A stretch of 64,000 nt of DNA from NCBI GenBank assembly GCA_012845835.1, contig JABAKD010000010.1, positions 1,072,501-1,136,500 of the forward strand, read 5' to 3'. A program made the position numbers and the translations under genes. Shown in pieces: positions 35,701-47,700 of the stretch. The first letter of the stretch is position 1. Every line of letters starts with the position of its first letter. The notes under the pieces were generated by a model, which saw only the letters and a program-made list of their open reading frames with translations, was not told where the DNA came from and ran no database searches. Source of the stretch: Undaria pinnatifida (lineage: Eukaryota; Sar; Phaeophyceae; Laminariales; Alariaceae).

Positions 35701-38700
35701 CGCACCTTTCATTTCTCGTAGACGTAAATCAGATCTGGGGTCACTAAACAGACTGCTGTTGTACCCTCTCCTCGCCATGGCATGTGCCTTCTTTTTTATC
35801 GCGGGAAATTACAGCAATTTTTTCCCCTCGTCTACTCGCATCGAATTGTGCCCCACACTGTACACATATTAACGCCGTGGACTGTCATGCAGTTTCCTAC
35901 CGCTCGGGAACTTGGAGCTCGAAAATCTTTCCATATATCAGACACAAGACGGTGAAGATCATGACAATCTGTATGATCTAGATGGTGCTATTTTTTGGGG
36001 TTGTGAGATGTTCAAGAGCTGCACCATACGGATCCCGCCCGGCATAAGCATGCTCGTAAGAGCCGTACCGCACGTATCCCACGCGGCAAACATGATCTAG
36101 ATTGTGTTGATCGTACTAACTAAACGCACGATCTGTCTTCCCCGAATCATCTAAATCGTGATATGGGCATGGGATCTAGTCTGATCTGTTCCATGTGTGG
36201 AACCCTCCCCCTGCCTGCCGGTCTTTCGCGCATGCGCGCGTGCCGGCTTTGTTTCCGGATTTTTGCTGCAGCAGCTAAAGGACTCAGCCACCCTTCGATT
36301 TTGCGCGTTCGGTCGCTGATGAAGAACGCCGGAGATAAGCTGGCGGCCGACCTCAAGAACCTCAAGGTAAAGTATTTGTTCGTCTATATAGCCGGTATGT
36401 GCACTATAGAGGGAAATGCCGGCACTTTAGCGGCAACCGGCACTACTACTCCACATACTATTGTACTATGTGCACCAACCGATTTCACCGACCTACGTCG
36501 GGCAACATGCACTCTAAAGGAACCAGGCACTGTAAAGGAACCAGGCACTAACTATTAAGCAACCACTTCTATAGCCGTCATGTCTTAGTCCATGCACGGA
36601 AGGTTGAGATTTCGTTTGGGCCCGCGTTTTGGGAGAGATGTGCGACGAGAAGACAACCCTGCTTTGATTCCGACTCACGCCATCATACGGCGGTAGAGGT
36701 GCCTCAACCATTGTTGTTTTTGGCCTGCAAGGCAAGGTGCTTGGCTTCATAAGCTTCTCTCTGTATCAGGGTCAGCAGGGTACTACAAAGACGTTCAGTG
36801 TTTAATCTTTTCACGATTTGATCACTCTTAATGCCTTTACGACTGGAAAGCCGTTTTTGGGGACAAAACTACTTGGAAATAGGATACGGAAGGTTTCGGG
36901 GCCCTAAAGGGGTTAACGCCTGTACAACTGGAAAACCGTTTTGGGCGGCGAACTACTTGGGGTTAGTGTAGGGCGGGGGTATGGGGCTCTAAATGAGTCA
37001 AGCGCGGAAACCATAAAACCGTTTTGAGGTACAGTAGGGGTCTCCCAGTAGGGCGACCTGAATACGAATACGCCGGCATCCCGATACAAGGCGGTCAAAA
37101 TCGCTTGGCCCGACAGGGGAATTGCACTATAACACAACAACTACGGTACTCATACCCTGGAATGAGTAAGGTGAATAAGGCGGCTTCCCTCTATAAGGCG
37201 GTCATATTGCTCTCTATACCACACCACCGCCGTACTGAGGGACTTATACTGTGTCCTATGTGTATACCCCTTTAACTGTTACTACAGCAAACACATATCC
37301 TCAACTGAAATCCTAAGCTTGTTTTTACCCGAAACGTGGTATTTGTTGCTTTTCACGGGTCAGGTTGAGTCAGGGTAACGCGTCCCGACCCGCGAGATAT
37401 CAAAAACTCCTGCCCCGACCCGACCCGACCCGTCTTGTGACAATCATCGAACACCCCCTGACCCAACCCCACTCGCCCCGCAAGAATTTCGTACCGTAAC
37501 TTCCTGGTGTGATCGGCGCGTCGGGCCATGACCCGCGGAAAGCCCTGGTTCTTGTTTTTTTTCTGTGAACTAAGCTATGAACTCGTCTTGGCTGGCTGGT
37601 CGGTGTTGCTTGCCGCCTTACTTGCTTCGCGTTGGTGGTTATTTGATTTCGTTTCGTTTTCAAGAGTGTTTCCAACATGCGACACCCTTAGGGTTTAAAG
37701 GCGGCCACATCCCGAAGGGGGAAGAGTGTACCTGGTACTGAAAATAAATAGGAGTATGTACACCTCCGATCGCCTGCGCGAAACACGGCCAAATAAAGTG
37801 AAAAGAAAGGAACGCCTCCACCGTTGCCACTGAAACCTATTGTATTCAGCCCGACCCTTGCTGTTGGCATGCGTGTCCGTGTGATGTGTGATTTTGTTAT
37901 ATGTACCTTGTGTGGTATACACACCCTGTCACACGCGCGATCGAAGTATCACACCCAGCTTGCATAGATGCGTATTGATTAGTTTTTCGATCTCATATGT
38001 AGCTGAAGTGTGTTTGTGTTTTTTTCCTCTAGATACATGTGATACCGTAGCCTGGTACCTGGTATGTGACGCATGGAAAAAAAAATGTATTACAAGTTGT
38101 GCTTTTTTATCTTGTGAAGTTTTGACAAACGAGGTTAATTTGTGATTTTTGTATTTGTGATGTGTGATTCAAGGCTTGTGATTTGTGCTTCTTCTGTGAC
38201 TTGCTATAGGCGATTTGTTATTTTGTGACTCGTTTCTGACGTTATTGCCTTGTGACATATGCAAATTGTGTTTTTGTTTGTGCTTGTTTTTTTTCACGCA
38301 GCTGGCCCGGTCATCTTCCGGTCAAATGGACAACATGGGCAACCTCGCCGCTCCCATAGAGCTGTCTCTTCCTCAGCTGTGCCTCGCCGTCAGCGCAAAA
38401 GAGGTCGTTACAGGGGTTTCCAGCAGGGGTCGTGGCCTTTCAGAAAGAAGGGACACAGCGAAGAAAGACAACGGCGAACCAGCAGCCGACGGTGCGAAGG
38501 GAGGGGGGGGGGAGGGAGGCTCGACCGGGAAACTATTCCGGAAGCGGCAGCCACTGTTTTTTTTTGTGGTGGATTGTCGACCCAAGAATCAGGTATGTGT
38601 GGAGATAGGGGGTCGGTGGCATGAGAGGGTGTCAGCGAATGATGATATTATGACATTCACTGGAAGGAGATGGGGGGGGGTCCAGGGGTCCAGGGGTCGG

Positions 38701-41700
38701 GTGGGTGTTACCGTAGAAGCATGTTTCGTGGGCTTCCGTGGAGGCGTGTTCGGTGGGTTAGGGTAGAAGCGTGTTTCGTGGCGTCGAGGCAGTGAAGTCG
38801 AGAGGGGAAGCGGAGAGACGCAAACACACGCATGGACTATGTGGGGGAGGGTGAAGGGGGGGGGGTGGTCGCATCGCCGCGCAGGTTCGGGCGAGATTCT
38901 ATTAGAATATGAGTACCTGATACCTGGTGTTGATTGTGGTTAGCCGTGGTACGTGTTGACCGTTAATACTAGCTACCCCTGCGACGTGTTTTTCCGTTAG
39001 TAGCAGCAGGAGCAGCAGCAGTTTTAGCATGTTTCGCTTTAAACCTCACCATGATTTTGAAAATCCTCCGCTCAGGTTGAAGCCGGCCGCTTCCCAACCG
39101 CGTTTCACTTGGACCCGTCCTCCATGGACAACCCAGAGGAAATGGCGGAGGTAAGCCTGTTGCTGTTAATGGAGCTGCTGGCGTACAAGAGCTACTGCAG
39201 CTTGTAGTAGAGCTATCAATATCAATGTTGTAAATAGTGTAAATAGTTGTTGCAATAAAGCTACTGTAGTGGAAATACCGGGGCGGGGAAGGGTGGACAC
39301 CTGTGACCACGACTTTGTCCAGAACGTCGCTGAGGGTAAAAAACACCTCTTAATTACGACTTGAGCTGAGAAAGAAAAAGGTTACCATAAAAATAAAAAT
39401 AAAAGTACACCAGCAGTATCGTAGATATGTTGTAGAAGTACTGCTTTGTGGTAGAGCTATTGTAATGGTAGAACTACTGCTGTCGTATAGCTACTGCAGT
39501 AGAGCTACTGTAGTAAAGCTATTGCAATAGGGCTATTGCAGTAATGCTTCTGCTGTAGTAGAACTGCTGCTGTAGTGAAGGTATTGTAGTAGAGCTACTG
39601 CTGTAGTAGAGCTACTGCTGCAAGGGTCTTCCTACCAAACGCAAAAATCACTATTCCTGACCAAACATAACGATTCTTCCTGACATATTGAAATTCTGAA
39701 ATGTCACGCTTACAAAAACTCCCTCATGTTTTTTTTCGTCAAAAATCGTGTTTTTTTTTCAATAATCATGTTTTTTTTGTCAGAAATCCCGACGTCATTT
39801 TGTTAATTGTGCGGAAGTTGTGGAATCTGTTCAATCAAGATTCTTGACAAAAGTCACGATTCGTGAAAATCTCACGTTCTTTTGTCACGATTCCTATAAT
39901 AACATGATTTGTTTTCGTTGGGAATGTTCCTACAGCAGTATGTGGAGCTACTGCTGTTGTGTTTTTTTTTCAGGGCTATAGGCAGAGTTACCGTAGTATG
40001 TAAGATCTGTTCGTACTGGAACCCCTTGAAACTTTAGCAAAGCTGTAATAGGAGAGCTAATCTGTATAGAGCTATTGCGCTGGAGCTTCTCTAGAACAAG
40101 GTAGTGCAGGAGCTACTACTGTGGTAGAGCTGCTTTTTTAAGGCTACTGCTGTAGCACCTTCTGCAACATAACTACTCTACTTGTAGCATATACTGTAGT
40201 CGTCAAGCCACTGCTGTAGCAGAGCTGCCGTAATGTATGATACCGGGTAGCTACTGTGGCAAAATTTATGCGGTAGAGCTACGGAGGTGATGTGCATACT
40301 GTGTGGTAGATACGAGCATGTGTTCGGTCCTATCGGGCGCTACTGCTGTGCAAATCTACCCTGCTGCAGACCGTCCCAGCCTCCACGCTCACGCTCTAAC
40401 GGCAACCCACGCTACCAAGTTGAGACCTCACGTCCAGTTACCATGATATCATGGCGCCGCGCTGGAGACCGTCCTGCCGTCCTCCACGGTACGACTCTTC
40501 CTCGTTTATGATGGCGCCATATCCCTTATTTTCTGCCCCCGCCACCGCTTGAAGACGCATCATCACACACGCCTTGGGATGACTTTTTTTCTGAGGTTTT
40601 TTACTCCAAAATGAGGGCGGCGCGCACAACGAAAGCGATTGCTTTGGAAATATGTAGGGATTTTTGTCCATAGGCGCCTCGCTTGACGTTCGTTTTTCTC
40701 CCCGTTGTCGATAAAATTAGATTGGAAAACCGTCGGAGGCGGTGTGTTATACGGTGTACCTCTTGTTTTATGATCGCAGTGTGTCTAACCTTTTGCTTAT
40801 GGCACTGCCGTATTCCTTGTTTTCTGATGGCGCTACGTTTGAGAATGATTGTATGAAATGCATCCTTGGATTTGTTCTGACGCGGCTTCTGCTCGCTCTT
40901 GTGTTGCCCCCTGCCTGCGCACCTATACACAGAATATCATGCCGGTTTTCGAGCCCCTTAGAAGGCGTGCACACGTGTGCCTCATGGGTAGCGGAGACGG
41001 CCATATGCGGGCGAGAGGATTAGGGAGGACTGGTCAGGGGACGGGGGGTATGGGGAGCAAAAAAGCCGCGAGGGACGAGTACAGCTACGTCAACACGTGC
41101 GCCCTGTTTTTCATGAAGCGAGGTTTTCCGTACGTTTCGGTGCTGGAGGGGGTGAGTGCTCTAACAACCCCCAAGGGGAGCTGCTGTCGAAACGGCATGA
41201 CGATAGTCACTTGATGGCTATCGGGCGACGATTACTGCTGTACTATCGGATGACGATTACTATCGGATGACGATTACTATCGGATTACAATTACTATCGG
41301 ATAACGGTTGCTATCGGATGACGATTATTATCGGATTACAATTATAATGAGTACTATCGGGTGACGATTACAATTGGATGACGATTACTATTTGGGTGAC
41401 GAGTACTATCGGATGACGATTATTATTCGATGACGCTTACTATCGGATTACGAGTACATATCGGGTGACGATTGCGATCGGCTGACGATCACTATCGAGT
41501 ACTATCGGATTACGATTACTATCGGATTGGAAACGATTACGGCAGCGTCCACACGAAGCAGCGCAATGCACAGGGGTAGGGGAAATGTCCTAAACGCCAC
41601 GTTAGGAGCTACCAGGTATATATTGCGACGCGCACAGCATATGCTGACAGTCTGCTCGTACTGCTTGCCGCAGGCTCTGCCTGGACGGTTGATGAACATG

Positions 41701-44700
41701 GCAATCGATTTACATACGGCTTCCGAAAAGGGACCGACCCCTTAATTAGCCCTTTCAGGTCCCCGAAAGCGCAATCCACACTAATACCAAGTAGTTTTTC
41801 CCCAAAAACATCGGGGGACTTGTAGTAGAAGGGTTACTGCAAGGAGAGTACCCGCGGTTTTGGTGACAACCTACCTGGATTTAGTGTGATATTTTTCCAG
41901 TACTAACTGCGAGCAGTCTCCTTCGGTAATTCTCCAAGTGTTTTGTCCGCGAAAACGTCCGTGGGCGCCGGTCGGTAAATATTTTTTAGCAGTTGCAGCC
42001 ACGTTTTGGAAGCAAACGACTCGGATTCCCGAAAATTCGAGTCCATTCTTATGTTTTCAGGAAGAGCGAAGAATCAAGCCCTTCCATTTTGTCTCTCTTC
42101 TTTTTCGGGTCGCCGTCCCCATGCGAGGCTGGATGGTCGGAGGTAGTACGCGGATGTGTTGTATGTCACCTATCGGAAGCGCCGTCTGCTACGGCGCATT
42201 GACGGCTCCGGAAACAGCGAGAGCTGCACGCGAAGCTTCTGCTCTGCGGCGGCCTTCTAAGGCTTACCTGCCCCCCCCCCCCCCCCCCCCCCCCCCGCCG
42301 CATTGCCTTAGCCTCCACTGATTCGTGTGTGTTGCCTCCCCCCAGATTGGCCCATCCAGCCCGCAGGGAACCGCGCAGTCGCGTCTTGTTTTTTGTACCG
42401 CCTTCATTCAGGCCCCGCTTAACTCCCCCATCCCCATTCCCCCATCCCTAACCCCAACTTTAGTCCAACCCCATCCCCAATCCCAACCCAACCCCAACCC
42501 CAATCACACCCTACGCCTCCACCCCTTATTAAACCCCAACATTAACCCCAATCCCAACCCACCTTCACCCCCACCCCGCCCTCAACGCGTACAGGGCTTC
42601 GCCGCGGCGCACGAGCTGGTAATGGACACCGCCCACAGGGGGGGGGGGGGGAGCGACGGAGGCGGCGTGACCTCTATCGCCACGGTGATTGTTGACCACG
42701 ACGTCCCCGCGTGCCGTCTTTGCCTCGCCCAAAAGGCGGTCGGTAATCACAACGCCTCTGCTGCCGCCCCCTCTGCTGCTGCTACTGCTGCTGGGGTTGC
42801 GGGGGGGCTGCTGTTTCCTTTGTCCCCCCCCCTTTGGGCGCGAATTGGGGCGGCTGATTCTTCGGAGCACGGACCGGACACGAGTCAGGGTCAGGGTAGG
42901 GACAAGGGGTCGGCTTTTTTTTCGCCGAAGCTGCCCGCGGGGAGCAGCAACGGTGTCGGTGATGGCAGCGGCGGCGGTGCTGTCGCTGGTAAGGGTCCTG
43001 ATATCGCTGGGGTTTCCACTGGAGAAGGAGGCGGTGTTTCTGGGGATGCCGGCGGCGACAGTGGTGGCGGTAGCGCGGTTTTCAGGGCGGGAGGCATGTT
43101 CCGCGGGATGAACATGAACATGAATATGGGCATGTTTAGTAAGGCCGGTGCGCTCCCCGGGCAGGGTGGCGTGGGGGAGAAGGAGGCGGGAGGAAGGGGA
43201 GGAGGGGCGGGGGCTGCAAGCGGTAGCAGCAGCAGTGGACCGGTGGCGAACGGAATGGGGGAGGCCGAAAAAGGGGACAGTGCGGGCGACTTAGCGTCGA
43301 AATTCCGCGTCTCTTTTGCTAGATTCGGCGGGTCTAAGGATAAGGATGCCAAGAAGGAGGCTAAGAAGGATGACGCCGAGGGGTGGGAGGGAGTTGGGGT
43401 TGGGGTGGCTTCGGCGGCGGGTGCCGCGGGGGCTGCCAAGGGCGCGCAAGGGAAGGACTCCGGGTTTGGCTCCCTCTTCCGCAAGGTGCGAATTGGAGGA
43501 GGGAAAGCGTGTGTCGTATGTGTTGGGTATCGCACCAAAAAATCCGATGTATCCGATATACCGTATAGTATTATACCGATATACTGTATTGTATGATGTC
43601 GAACACGTTTGCTTTTGTCGATTATTTTGCGATAATTGCGTTGTTTTTTTTTTCTGTCTCAGAAGAGTCAGTAACCACATGTCGTATTCTGTGTGTAGGA
43701 TGAAGAAGGAAGACGGGCAATTTGATCACGTGTGCTGATGTCATTGGGTACAAACACCAGTCTAATGTGAAGACAGCACACACGCTCGCGCGCCGTCGCC
43801 CCCCTCCTCTTTCTTTGCCTTACCTACTGACACTTGAACTGTGCCTACTATTCGAGCGTTTGCCTACCTCTTGTTTCCTTCGTCCTTCGTACTGACATTC
43901 CCTGTTTTGGGCTTGAAACGCGTTTGCCTTCCTCTGGCGCGTGCTGCTAATCGTACTAATCATACTATTAATAATGGTAGTAATAGTAGTACCGTAATAG
44001 TACGGTAGGGACGGTAGGGATATTGCAACGTGTCGTTTTCTGGGGCTTGCTTGCTAAAAAATATATACCAGGTACGTACGTATCATAACTCACTCCAAAG
44101 CTGACTTTGAGAAGAACCAGAAAAACGCTCAACGCGATCAACAGCCCCATGCCTTAGCTACTACTTATCAATATTATTAATAGGTGCAGTATACAACGAA
44201 TCATGTCGTGAAACGCAAACGGTGCTCCGGTGATATTGGCTAGTGTTACAGTGGGGCTCCGCGGTTAAGGCGGTGGTGTGCCAGAGCACTACTGTATGAC
44301 CGCCTTATTGAGGGGAGCCGCCTTATTCACCTTACTCATTCCGGGCTTGGAGTACTTTAGTACTTCACTGCAATTCCTTGCCCAGTCGCGCCAAGCAATT
44401 TTGACCGCCTTGTATCGGAATACCGCCTTACTAGCCCTTACTAGCCCTTACTAGCCCTTACTAGCCCTTACTCAGACCGCCTTGCTGGGGGACCCACGCT
44501 GCTGTAGTTGATGAATTCAGGAACCCTGTTAGTCAGAATTGCATTATTTTTGGCTATATCATGCTACCCGTTTTGTGGCACGTTACCTGTTGTGCTATTC
44601 TATTCATCTCCTTCCCTGGACTTGGAACCTCCAGATGCAGGCGCAGTCTTTGAAGGCGGCCGATATGGCGGCGGCGTGGAGCGAGCTAAGGGACGGACCG

Positions 44701-47700
44701 AAGGCATCCGTTGCTGTGGGTACTACCGCGGTTTCAACCCCTATTGGAGGCGTTTCCAATAAACCCAAGCAGGTCGTCGAGGTGCAGGAGATATTGGGGG
44801 ATGAGGACGAGGAGGATGATGGGGGGGGGCTGTTTGTCATCGGAGACGATGGCAGCGAGGCTAGCGAGGTAAGCCGTGGGGCGTAGCTGGTTACATGGCC
44901 GGGGGTATAGTAGCCGGTGGCATAGTAGCCGGTGACATAGCCGGCGGCATATGGCCAGTGGTATATAGCTGGTGGCGTAGTCGGTGGCATAGCCGGTGGC
45001 TTATTGCTGGTGGCATATATAGCCGGTGGCGTGCCCCCCCCGAAAAAAGCGATTTAATGTAGTAAATGACGACTTCCTCCGCCCCGCATGCGCTCTATTA
45101 ATGGAAGTATTAATAGAAGTATTAACAGAAGTATTAATAGAAGTATTAATAGAAGTAATAATAGAAGTATTAGTGGAAGTATTAATGGAAGTATTAATGG
45201 AAGTATTAATTGAAGTATTAATAGAAGTATTAATGGAAGTATTAATGGAAGTATTAATACAAGTATTAATACAAGTATTAATACAAGTATTAACCCTATA
45301 GACTAAGTATTAACCCTATAAGTATTAATAGGAGTATTAATATAAGTATTAATAGAAGAAACGCTTTCTACGGTTGGGGTATACCTTTTTTTGGCTATTT
45401 TTGTTTCTGAATCACGGGGGTCCTTAATCCCTTTACAACTGGAAACCCGTTTTTGGGGACAAAATGCTTGGATTTAGTATAAGGAGGGTTCGGGGGCTCT
45501 AAAGGGGTTAACCCAAAGTCGTCTGGAATTGAACATTATTTTTAGCATGATGATTCTCTTTTTATACCTAGGCCATGGGATTTTCGTCCGGTAGCAGTTT
45601 TGTTTTCTCCAGATCATTTTTTGGGTTGGGAATGGCAAGTCTTATGAAAGGTCTTGACCTCCTAAATTGAGGAACCGCAGGAAAAAGGTGCGGACCTCTA
45701 TCGTAGCCCGCGTTAAGATCACGACAAGATCACGACAAGATCACGACAAGATCACGAAAAGATCACGCCAAGATCACGACGAGATCACGACGAGATCACG
45801 ACGAGATCACGACAAGATCACGACGAGATCACGACGAGATCACGACAAGATCACGACGAGATCACGACAAGATCACGACAAGATCACGACAAAATCACGC
45901 TCGTATACCTGAGTGCGTACGTGAGGCTTTGGTGGAGCTGACGGGGAGTGGTCGTTTTTCCTCTCCTCACGCCTATTGGCTCAATGGTGCGGCGCATCTG
46001 TCGAATCATCGTCGGATGGTGCGGCGTATCTATCGAAACATAACACCCCTCCCTATCGAAACATAACACCCCTCCCCTCCTTTTTCCCCGATGGTGCGCC
46101 GTATCTACCGAACGATCATGTTTCCCTGAGGTGTAGGGATGAGCAAGGCTGCACCGTAAGGTAGAGGTCCCTCTATAGTGCCGGTTGCCCGCTGTAGCGC
46201 CTGTGAAATCGCTCGTCACAGATGGGTACAACCGATAGTGGCAATACGCGGAATAGTGCCGGTCGCCGCTATGGTGCTGGTGTTTCCGGCTGTCGTTACT
46301 ATAAGAGGGACCACTGCTGTACCGAACGATGCTGCCATAGGATACGACTGGCTGGGATAGGGGTGGGTAGAGCAAGGGATAGCGTTATGTGTTACCTTGG
46401 AAGCCTGGAAGAGGCTTGGATATAGGAGTTGCGGATGCGGCACCACAGATTTGCACATGCCTTGGATGGCAGGCGCGTATAGAGAAAAAGGAGGCTGAAG
46501 AGTTTCGTGAGTTCGTAGCCCCTTGTTCCCCTATATGCCCATGCCTTCCAAGACATACATATGAAACCCCTGCATCCCTTATTTGTGAATCCTCCATTCT
46601 GGATGCTAAACGTTTACCAGGCATAACAATAGGGTACGGTGGGATGGGGTAGGGTGGGTGAAGGGTAAGGTGGAGTGGGGTAAGGTAGGGTACGGTGTAA
46701 TGTGATGGGCTATGGTAGGGTGGGGTTGGTTGGTCATGAACGGCGAAAAAAAGTACCATGGAAAATAAAATGAATTGAGTTCACGTTGACACGTGATGTT
46801 ATGCCTCCTGTAACTTTAGCGATATGCTTCTTCACGACCGGGATAACCCACCCATCCGCCGAACCAGTCGACGAGACCAGCGCACGTGCCGGGACATGAG
46901 GTTGGCGTGTTTGTTGACGTAGCGGGATGAAATTTCACGTACGCGTTTTTTTGTTTGTGTTCTGTTCGTTTTACTTTACAGCTTCTAGACAAGCCGCGGT
47001 CACGGGTGCCGTCCCTTCTCCCGGCCGGTACTTGCCTTCTTTTTTGTCAAGAGGGTTCAGCATTCTCGCTGCTCGTCGATATGCATCGAATCTCGTAACC
47101 CCCTCTCCTCCACCCCCTCCCCGCGCCGCGCACGTCTCGGTATAGCAGACCCCTGACAGCGACTTTGAGGGTTTCGATGGCGAGCACAGACCGCACAGCA
47201 CAGGGGGTGCCCGCAGTATGGCGGACAAAGAACTGGCCCTCCTAGAGCACAGGCTGAGCGGCCAGATTAAAGGCGCTACTATGGTGAGTTTTAGTTCTTC
47301 GTGTCGTTTCTTTTTGTGGTGAGTTTTAGTTTTACGTTTTATTTATGTTGTGTGTGGCCTAGGAAGGGGGTTCCCACCGCGCTGCTGGCGTTTTGTTGCT
47401 GGCCATGTCTCCATAACGATACCGGTGATTCCATGACGATACAGGTGAGTTATGTCTGAGATTTGAGTGTCCGCCGTTTGAGATGCCTTGCTTCCTTGCT
47501 TTGGTTGGTTTCGGCTAGCACTGTCGTCGATTTGGAGCGATATCAGGAGAGTTTTCCGCTACCATGATCACGACCGCGACTACCACCACCACCACCACCA
47601 CCACCATGAACGACTGCAACGACTACCACAACCACAACCATGATTCACGACTAGCACGACCCTATCGCCACCACAAACCACAACCGTTGTCACAACTACG

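Larger units (their letters stand above)
44869..47148 (+). other. Intron 11, repeat-rich
   Basis: Holds ggtggcatag-type repeats (44,895-45,030), 12-bp and 11-bp minisatellites, MITE-C, MITE-A, and a SINE 3' fragment in reverse just before exon 12. Confidence 0.7.

Noticed and set aside
42440-42590. CCCAACC telomere-like tract
   Set aside because: Irregular pyrimidine-rich DNA leading into a splice acceptor.
45667-45912. DHDKITTRSR repeat protein
   Set aside because: Artefact of an 11-bp minisatellite within an intron.
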